NCBI GenBank assembly: GCA_022478985.1
Contig: JAKSZP010012115.1
Coordinates: 1-64,000 of the forward strand
Direction: 5' to 3'
Length of the DNA: 64,000 bases
DNA from: Massospora cicadina
Lineage: Eukaryota; Entomophthoromycota; Entomophthoromycetes; Entomophthorales; Entomophthoraceae
The notes below the pieces were generated by a model, which worked only from the letters and a program-made list of their open reading frames with translations, did not search any database and was not told the origin of the DNA. Shown here piece after piece: positions 56,065 through 64,000 of this stretch (its first letter is position 1; each line of letters begins with the position of its first letter). The translations under genes and the position numbers were made by a program.

Positions 56065-57800
56065 GTATTTGCAAATTATGATCCATTGGTGGATAGTCAA
56101 GAGAAGTATTGGTTAACAAACATTGTTCCCGCCCCAAATACTAAGCTGAGAAAAGGTAGCAATCTCTCCTATGTCTCTTAAGTAGACTTAGGACCACTTT
56201 CTTTGAGTAATCCAAATTTTCTTGCAGCTTTGAGTATTATCACATAAGATAATTAGATTTTCTTATAGGCACACTTGATAATGTGTGGAAATTTTAACTC
56301 TCTCAAATCTAACTCCACTGGCATCCTTCTACAAATTACATTCCATTGTGGGGGCTTCTTTACCCTGACTTAGGCTATGGAGAAGTGTGTCAGAGTCATG
56401 GAAGTTTGTATTAACATGTGAGCCAACTAGAGCTTATTAGTGGGTGGATAACTGGTATTGCAGTACTTATATGGTTGACTGGATCTAAATCATTGGTTAC
56501 TATAAACCAAAGATATCCTAAGTATATCCAAACTTGAATCTGTGGCCTAGCAATTTCACTTCATTATATTTGACTATGATGACACGGGCTTGAGGGCTTT
56601 GTTGGTTAAGTTGAACTTACATTTAAGTTTTGATTTAATGACTTGGGCACGTGGGCTTTGATGGTCTATGTCAAAATTAGTTTTTAATGTTGGTCAAGTT
56701 TTTGACCAAATTAATTACTAATTAGTGATGCGAATCGCCTTGATATGTTCTGCCAATTACATGTGAAAGTGAATTGGTTCAGCTATTTTGAAGATGCATA
56801 TGAAACGCCATCTCAAGAATGATGATGGTGTTTACTCTGACCCTGAGGCTGAGTATGATGCCCTGAGTCAAAGTATTTGTAGACGTTATTACAAACATTT
56901 TACATGGCCAAGTGCCATTTAAAATGAGATGTCATGGGTAAGATGTGGTTAACATTGAACCCTATAAATAACCCTCAAGTTGATACTAATAAAATAGATT
57001 CAACTACTGGATTAAGTTTATAGTTTAACTTGTAAACTTTTTTGTGTTTAATATTTTACTTTGTACTAGTTGGTATTTACTTGGGATCATTAAGATCAAG
57101 GCGCCATGCCATGTCCATGTAAACTACAGGGTATACGATTTAAGTAAGCCAAAAAAGTTATATTTTAAGCTCTAAATCACCATCATGTCTATTGTCCTCA
57201 CACAATAGACGCACAAAACTGCACTTCACACCTGACGAAGAACCAGCCATCCGAACAAAGCCCAAAATTCAACAGCAGTTATTGGGGTATGTTTTTTAAT
57301 TTCCACCATGTTGAGATTCGATATGACTAAATGATAAGCTATAGTTCTAGCAGATTGTAATTTAAATATAAAGCGAGCCTTGAAATTGAGTAATAGAATA
57401 TGTTAATGAAAAGTGCATCAATTGAAGAAATTATTATTTGACAAACTGAGAGAATTCCACTGAAGCCTCAATGATAGAACTAAACTCTAAATTGATAGCA
57501 AATAGAGAATTACTAAGCGGATTGTGTTAAATCTGCCAAATAATGCCAAAAATCATGAATTAAGCGTTAGAGTGAGAAGGTGAGGTTTTTGTAAAAAATA
57601 TGATGTAGTAGGTTATAACAGAAGTAGCCATTAGCTTAAATGTTAAATAAAGTTGTATCATTGGTGCAATAGATCCTTATTAAATCTTTATATTTATTAT
57701 ATATCAGGGGCCAGCAATCCTCTTATCAATCGTCTGTTGCTCAGTGGGTTTACCCTATGCAACTTTTGAAAAATCAGTCAAACCCCACAAAAGTTAATGG
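56065..57800. other. No gene; may include the 5' LTR of F
   Basis: No coding motif. A candidate LTR start, TGTCATGGGT, is at 56930 and CCTATAAATAACCC at 56962 resembles the LTR TATA-type blocks; the distance to the F primer site (about 860 bp) would suit an LTR. No second copy is available for proof. 56577-56690 has a weak internal repeat around 'gggctttg'. Confidence 0.3.
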
Positions 57801-57820
57801 TGGTGCTCACTACAGGAGGC
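57801..57820 (+). other. tRNA-type primer-binding site of F
   Basis: TGGTGCTCACTACAGGAGGC, the same site as in C, B1, B2 and J with one base more. Confidence 0.75.
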
Positions 57821-58032
57821 CCATTGATCAACCTATTAAATAACTATATGTTTGCCACTCAATGGCGCAACTGGTTCCCCTTGATGGGGTACTACTCTCA
57901 GTTTTTAAGTTGTCACAATATGCGGAACTAAAGCTTGCTTTGGAAATACTACTCCAGACTCAAAAAATGCTTTTCTGAGAATATAAAAATTTAACCAATC
58001 AGCTCAAAAATGTTTATAACTAACTGCACCTG

Positions 58033-58905
58033 ATGTTGGCTGAACCAACCTACTTGCCAATCTTGTGGGTGAAACTACCAGGTGGCTATATGGTGCAGAG
58101 TGTACTAAAAGAAGTTGTTAGTGAAGAGGAGGTCTTCAGTGACAAGTTGCCCCATTTCATCATGATGGAAACATACATGGGTTTTTCAAGCGGTTTGAAT
58201 TTGCTGTGGAGGGGGCTTCTGATTGGCCTGAAATATAAACTGTTGTTATCCACTTTAGACATTAAAAGCGCTGACCAGGTCAAATGTTACCTTGTGAATA
58301 GTACTGTAACCTACCAAGATGTAAAGGAAACTGTGATCCATCTGTTTGGGTACAAGGCAAAAATGGCTCATTACAAGGCAGATTTTTTGACAATATCTTT
58401 TCAAAAAAACAAGTCCTTGGTGGAGTTTGTGAAGAGGTTCCTGGCTGAGGCTCATGTGTTGATGGGAGCCAATTTTAACTAATGAGGAGGTGGGCATAGC
58501 AATGATGTCGGCTGTTAAGACATATCAAGAACTGTATAATGATATGTTCTACATTATTCAGGAGGACGCGGAGTTATTAAAAATCATTAGTCATTTGCGC
58601 CGTCTATCCATCACTTTTAGTGCTCCCAATGCGGAATGGAAAGCCCCTGCAACTGCTACCAAAACCCCACTGGATTGGAACAACAACGACTTGATTATAA
58701 TCTGCTTGGGAATACTCGTCCACTTAATGCTCTGGCGAGTCCTTTCCACCCCCATTTTACTCAGCCAGTTTGTCCTTAGCCATATTACCTTCCAGAAATT
58801 AATTTCATACCTGGGTCTATGGGGGAAAGCAGAGATAAGTGCTGTTTTTTAATGCTTGTCTCTTGTGTGGCCAACATGCCATTATGCGGTTAGCTGTCCA
58901 GGAAA
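58033..58905 (+). pseudogene. Gag of element F with CCHC knuckle
   Basis: A 149-codon open frame (58033-58482) continues after a frameshift to 58852. The capsid-like part has FGYKAKMAHYKADFLTISFQ and KSLVEFVKRFLAEAHVLM, the form of the retrotransposon Gag domain. At 58857-58899 there is CLLCGQH followed, after one missing base, by HYAVSCPGK, giving a CX2CX4HX4C knuckle that binds the element RNA. The start lies about 210 nt after the primer site. Confidence 0.8.
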
Positions 58906-60246
58906 ACTAGCTGTTCATGCGGTACCAGTTACTATAAATAGACTGGGAAAAGGGCAAGCAGAGTAGAGATAGAATACTCTACTTCCACTAACTTATACCT
59001 AATTGTCCCTGATAATTCCCACAAGTTGCTTAATGTCAGTTCTTGTAATCAACCTGACAATTTATTGTATCAACAGAACCCATATGATATATTGGCCTCA
59101 AACTGAGGGGAGACCCCAATAATGTAGATATAGAGTTCCGCTGAGAGGTGCAAAAGCCATACATCTGGAAAATCCTTGAGCGGAATGGTATAATCAAAGG
59201 CGAACCTTCAACACATGTCGCAGATTTAGAGGGGATGGAAGTGGAAATTCCAGTCAATTAAATTGCCCAGGGTTATATGCATGTCAGCGCTGGTATTCTC
59301 ACTTTTCTTAATAACCAAAAACACTGGGATGTCTAAGTAATAACCACCTACGGTTCTTCTTATTTGGAATGTACATACTGTGGCATTTTTTTACAAAATA
59401 CCAAAATTAAGGCAATTATCAATACTAGCAAACCTTTCAATAATTTCCATCAAGCTCATAGTTGTTCATCCGCTGAAACCTAATTTGGAGCACAGAGTAG
59501 TGTATGTGACTGTGGGGGCACAGAGCACTGTGTTAGAGGGTGCTTAAAGTACGCTGCCTTTGAGGTCTGGGTCAGTTGGGGCACCTGCTCCAGCCTGGCT
59601 TTATCTAAATAAAAATTATGTTATGCTGATTGAAGCAGCGTTCATGCGGCAATTTGGGTCTGTAATTGTTGGGATTTGACCTGCTTCACTCAGTCCAATT
59701 TGAATCTCCCTACCTCTGTTACTACTCCAAAAATTTTGCAACCTCATTGGAGCACTATTCTCTGCAATCTAACAAATTTTTCAAAAGCAAGCCTGCCATC
59801 AACTCCTACTTGATCAAAGTCAGGGTGCTAAGAGCTTGACAATAAAGGACGTCATTACCCTGAAAGAAATAGGACAAGGATATATCCTAAAAATATTCGC
59901 TCCTTCAACTGAGTAAAGATACGTTTTTTACCTCCTGTTCAATCTTGATTTCACTTACTTCTAGAGCCTCTTTTTGGCAAGCCCCTCTCCGCCATCAGCA
60001 TCATGATCACTGGTTTTATTAAAATAGGTCCCTCATCACCTATTCCTAAGCTTACAGCAATTCACCGGCCCCTATGTCTAGGATCCCCAGCTCTCCCTGC
60101 TATTGACTCTCTGTGGGACAATTTATAACATCCATTTTGGTATGCTTTGGAGGAACGACTACCCTCAGCTACCCTATCCTGACAGAATAATTAATGCTCC
60201 CTACCAGGCTCTCTCAGGATCTACCTAGTGAATAATTATATTCACA
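58906..60246 (+). other. Decayed downstream region of F, no domain supported
   Basis: By position this should be protease and the beginning of RT. Plus-strand fragments such as PLKPNLEHRVVYVTVGAQ (59466-59522) and VITLKEIGQGYILKIF (59851-59900) are readable but I cannot assign them to a family. No RT, RNase H or integrase block is seen, so F is truncated or replaced here. Confidence 0.4.
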
Positions 60247-61420
60247 ATGGATTATCCCCGCCAAGACTCTACTTGGCCTCTTGCTGAATTATCCAGCGTC
60301 ACTCAATAGTTAACTTCCAATGAAATTTGCAACCCTGAGAACAATGAACCCAATCTTGTGCAATTTCATGTTACGCTCAATATTTTTATTACAAGCCTTG
60401 AACCCCAGAACTATCACTTTTTAGCCTACAGGTGTTGCTGGTATTATTAATCAAATACTTTTAGGTGCACTTTTCCCCAGAAATTGCTCCCATCACAAAC
60501 AAGCATCTACAGTTACCAATAACATGTGAGATCTATATGAATCCGCCAATTTACCCAACTCTGAGGTAGGAATATCTCGCACTGAGCAATATATGCGCCG
60601 GTTTCTGCACCCAGCTATTCACAAAAATAGTTAAGTTGATAGGAATCTACCTTCAGGAAATTTTAAGACAGTTTACATTGTCACAAGAGTTACACTCCTT
60701 TCTTTTAGAATTCTACAACTCAGCTTCTTTGGTTGTAAGAGATGACCATGAGGCCAATCTTTAAAACTGCACTCAACTTACCTCTATTCAAACTCAACTC
60801 TCTCAACTGGACGTGGGAGTGTCTATCCTTCTTTGCGAGGAAGTAGCTACCCAACTTACTGAAACCACCACAATTATATTGAAAATCGGTTGCAACATGC
60901 CATCACCAATCTCTCAGGCCAACTTAATACTTTTATTGAACAATCTTTAGAACAATTAAAACAAATTGAAACACCACTCCAACCAGCATTTGATGTCTCA
61001 GGCGTGCACAGAACTCCAAGGCCTCCTGGCCCTGTAGATCCCCCAGACCCCTGGGGAGTGAGGATCAGTTGGTCCCACAGGGGTGATGGGGCCCCTGGTC
61101 TTGATGGGGGTGAAGGGCCACCTGTACCACCTGGCCCCCCTCGCCATGGGCATCCTGGTCCTTGTGGCCCTGGGCCTCCTGGCCCTCCCAGAAAACCTGT
61201 CCCTCCTGGTCCTCCCAGACTACCTGGTCCCCCTTGCCAACCTGGGCCCCCTGGGCCTTCAGGGCTGACTGTGCATCTGCCTTCCCCTTAAGAGGATCCT
61301 TCCCTAAACAGCCGCCTTCACGCTCTAGAACATGAACCTGAAAATATTATTCAAAGCTGTTGGCTATAACGCTCTGGAGAACCTATTGATCCAAACCTTA
61401 CTGTTGATGTGATTAAGGAA
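60247..61420 (+). pseudogene. Coiled-coil and collagen-like protein gene, second copy
   Basis: ATG at 60247 (MDYPRQDSTWPLAEL). The N-terminal domain includes NSEVGISRTEQYMRRFLHPA (about 60557-60615), aligned with DVDQVGAGRTKRYLSNFVHP of the H copy. A coiled-coil follows (LQHAITNLSGQLNTFIEQSL, 60887-60950), then from 61081 to 61270 Gly-X-Y triplets in one open frame (GPPGPP, LPGPPCQPGPPGPSG), with some Gly changed to Arg, Val or Cys by single base changes. After a stop at 61289 a C-terminal stretch continues (RLHALEHEPENIIQS). No element-specific LTR is found beside it, though the H copy indicates a gypsy origin. Confidence 0.7.
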
Positions 61421-61439
61421 GGGTCATAAAACACTTACC

Positions 61440-62950
61440 ATCTTTACAATTCCTTCACCTCCCACCACCTCACAGCCACCTAGGCAGTGCTCCAGAGCAC
61501 GTTGGTGCTCCCCAGAGTAATTTGTGTTTTGTCCTTTGGGTCAAATATGGGAATCTCTTCCCATATGAGAGTGTGGCCATCATCAAGATGGCCGTGGCGG
61601 TTTTTAAACATGCAGTTTTATTGATTTCCGCCCCACAAGTGGTATTTTGACCTTAGATTCCACTATGAAGCTGATGCAATGGCAGCAGCAAAGCTGCCAT
61701 TAATTTTTAAAATAATTCTTCTTCCCACAGTATGCACCCGGCTCCTAGATGAGGCCTCCTTGGTGGTCCAGTTTGCCAGGTTGCCTTCCTATCTATCACT
61801 TAGTGCCTACACCACAAACTCATGGAGGGTTTGGCCATTTACAGCGCAGACCCCATTTTACAGCTTGGTGTGCCCAATGGGGCAGATCATTTGGCAGGGC
61901 CTCAAGCCTTTGCAATGATTCGCCCTTTCCATTGTGATACCTATCTCATGATTTCCCCTCATATGGCGATCAGATCTGTGCCAGATCACCCCTTTTGGGA
62001 ACAGGTCAAGAATGGCGATGCGATTTGCCCCTTGTGCTTAAATTAGATCATTTGAGGTGCAAGTGCCCTGTAGTTTCTGCCTCCATTGCTTCTGCCGCCC
62101 CTCAAGGCGTTGGCCCAGCTGCGGCCATGACCAAATTCTTTGAATGGAGCTTGATCCTCCCACCCCCAACCTTTGGGAATTCTGAAACTTCTTTGAAAGC
62201 AGCAGCCTATAAGGATTTTAAAAATTAAAAAATTTAAAAATATAAATAGTTCAACCGGGTTACAAAATCCTGAGTTGATTGCTGAAACAGTTTTAGCTGA
62301 GCTGCCATGGTCAGCTGTTCACAGCCAATCAGGTTCTGCCAACGCACCAACTCTTGTGGCTGGGCCAGCACTGGCCAAGCTTAATCCATTTCAGTGTCTT
62401 GAGTAGATTAATGATATCAACCGGCCATTCAATGTCAAGCTGGATTTTGCATTGAAAGAGTTTTTTTACTAATCCTCCAAATTTATGCCCCCAATATTTT
62501 TGCTCTAAAAATGGCTTCCCAAATTATAAAAATATAAATAAAATGGCGGTGGAAGCTGCAGCTGCCCCTTCCAACACCCTCCTCTGCCAGCATCTTCATG
62601 AGGTGATGGAACCCCTGGTTGAGGGTATTCTTATCCCAAATTTCCCCTCCAATCTTGATGAAGATGCAAAATATCATATTGAGGAGCTTACTTTTGGTGC
62701 AAGCTGCACTTGCATTGATGCGGCAAAGCTTCTCTTTTCAACCCCAATTATCCCAAACCCACCAGCGCATCTGGTCTTTCACATTTGTGCTGGCTCTCAT
62801 CACTTTTGCTGAGCATCAACTTGCTCAATACGCTGAGGAGATAGATCCAATGGCCTCATAAATGAAGAAAATCCACAACTATACCTCCTTATGCCCCATT
62901 TCACTGATGCTCCCAACCTGATGCTGTCTGCCATGGTCCACCAGCTAAAG
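61440..62950 (+). pseudogene. ORF1-like CCHC protein gene, copy 3
   Basis: Blocks: MGISSHMRVWPSSR-like start matching GNLFLYACPA of copy 2, an RRM-like part (61620-61720), SLVVQFARLPSYL (61759-61797), LMEGLAIYSADPIL (61819-61860), SVPDHPFWEQVKNGD and CPLC (61976-62037), then LDHLRCKCPVV (62044-62075) completing a CX2CX4HX4C knuckle across one frameshift, FFEWSLILPPPTF (62138-62176), and at the end HFTDAPNLMLSAMVHQLK (about 62898-62950). The gene directly follows the collagen-like gene; no LINE ORF2 follows. An LTR fragment (G1) begins at its end. Confidence 0.7.
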
Positions 62951-62954
62951 TGAG

Positions 62955-63127
62955 CGCGAGTAAAAGTTTCCCAAAGCTTCCTCGCCATCTGATATAGCTT
63001 CCTAAGATGATAGCTTAGGGGCTATATTGGGAATTTTTTATTTACGATAATCCCTTTGTTTGGCTCAATTTCAAATAAAGATGCATGGCGGCCCCAATTT
63101 TACGTTGGGCACCACTAGTGCTAAAAC
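62955..63127 (+). repeat. LTR end and primer site of element G1
   Basis: Matches 11008-11172 in reverse. TTGGGCACCACTAGTGCT (63105-63122) is identical in both copies and is read as the primer site; the LTR should end at about 63104. An inverted repeat CCTAAG...CTTAGG (63001-63019) and AAATAAAG (63073-63080) lie in the LTR. The LTR start is not placed. Confidence 0.6.
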
Positions 63128-63965
63128 GATTCCCTCACCTCAGATTTAACTCATAAAAAAGAAAAAACCATTAGGTTAGAGCAAGACAATTATGAGCTCA
63201 AATCTTTAATTAAGAAAATCACCGTGTCAAAAATTTTTCATATGAAATAAACTTCAACAAAAAGCTTCTACTGATTCACTAATTTTCCAAATTGGGGCTC
63301 TTCAAGATGATCTGAACAGTTTTTGAAATCAAGCTGATTTAAATCGAACCTTGTGCCTCCTTCCAAGTAAGAGCTATCCAAAACTAATCAAACTATCTCA
63401 GTAGGCGTTAGTGTTATTTTGGCTTCCGTAGGAACTATTTTTGAACCTTCTTTTAAAGACAAGTTCACCACCTGGGAAGGAAGTATTGCTTCAGTTCTTT
63501 GTATTTTTGAGAGCAAGATGGAGGAAGCTTCTGACCGTTAAAAAGTTAATTACCCTCTTGCCTTAGTAGATCTGCTTAAGGAATCATGGCACCCCACCAA
63601 ATGCGATGCAAGACTTGGGCCGTAGTTAAGGCCGCGCTTTTTTAAGGAATTAGGTAGTATTTCACCTTGGTAAATCAGAAACAGGCCTTTATATGTATAA
63701 AGTTAAGGCGTGGAGAATCCCCCGCAGAGTTTGCTGCTTGGTTCTACACTGAAGCTCAAGAGTTGGTGACTAATAACCGCTTTACACTTTATGATGCAGT
63801 TGTTGCCATCCTGTCCTCTTTAGTGCCAACCTGCAGCTCCATCTCCACATGACTTCAGTAAAACGAAACTTTACTTCTATCTTAGATATCAAGGAGGCCC
63901 TCCTTGAAATCCCTGCATCTGTAGTTACTGCCACTCCTGCTTTCACTTCAGCCTCCCGTCCTTGA
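63128..63965 (+). pseudogene. Gag of element G1 (runs towards window end)
   Basis: N-terminal coiled-coil (KKEKTIRLEQDNYELKSLIK, about 63156-63215), then GTIFEPSFKDKFTTWEGSIA (63430-63490), and 63667-63852 with NQKQAFICIKLRRGESPAEF and FYTEAQELV, a Gag capsid-like region that aligns with the Gag of B1 and H. Further downstream DIKEALLEIPASVVTATPAF (63885-63945). Stops at about 63540 and 63850. The rest of the element lies beyond 64000. Confidence 0.7.
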
Positions 63966-64000
63966 ATTCATGTGATGAACAACAATTAATCTGGAAAAGA

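Noticed and set aside
61083..61268. Leu/Val-rich open frame overlapping the Gly-X-Y region
   Set aside because: It is the shifted reading of the CCT/GG-rich collagen-like repeat; the other frame gives regular Gly-X-Y and a coiled coil upstream.

Overview
This 64 kb window is repeat-derived eukaryotic DNA, most likely from a large fungal genome. I see no intact host gene, rRNA or CRISPR array. The fungal call rests on a Ty3/gypsy chromovirus with Tf1/sushi-type self-priming, a LINE with an APE endonuclease, an RT and two CCHC-type zinc modules, and at least eight Ty3/gypsy-like elements decayed to different degrees. Species cannot be named from the sequence. Nearly every coding region carries frameshifts and stops, so most genes are listed as pseudogenes.

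Layout. 1-9744: a minus-strand gypsy element (B2) cut in two by a complete chromovirus (A, 255-7092) with a 5-bp target duplication. 11008-11172: LTR fragment G2, minus. 11859-17158: a near full-length LINE (L1) with a 12-bp target duplication. 17159-29228: mostly unrecognisable AT-rich DNA holding a probable old minus-strand LINE (RT trace 21030-21420, ORF1-like gene 25298-26720) and a solo LTR (E1, 28104-28590). 29229-35847: gypsy element B1, minus, both LTRs about 755 bp. 37472-42128: gypsy element C, plus, running into an inverted LTR (J) and a long inverted repeat (42191-42509). 42560-53664: an old chromovirus D, split by gypsy element H (45940-53004). 53674-54174: minus-strand LTR of the H family. 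54560-56064 and 61440-62950: two more ORF1-like genes. 57801-60246: gypsy element F. 60247-61291: second copy of a collagen-like gene also found inside H. 62955-64000: start of gypsy element G1.

How the parts work together. Each gypsy unit has LTRs, a primer site, gag and pol (protease, RT, RNase H, integrase); A and D add a C-terminal chromodomain, which in this lineage directs integration to particular chromatin. B1, B2, C, F and J share a tRNA-type primer site starting TGGTGCTCACTA, whereas A primes on its own 5' RNA end.

Most notable: (1) in A the first reading frame begins inside the LTR, about 48 nt after the inferred RNA start, encodes about four membrane helices, and runs through the primer-binding site into gag; (2) a gene for a protein with an N-terminal domain, coiled coil and Gly-X-Y collagen-like stalk lies between the 5' LTR and gag of H, with a diverged second copy at 60247; (3) an ORF1-like CCHC protein family is present in three orphan copies and shares its zinc module with the ORF1 of L1. 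All homology statements are from reading the sequence by eye; no database search was run.
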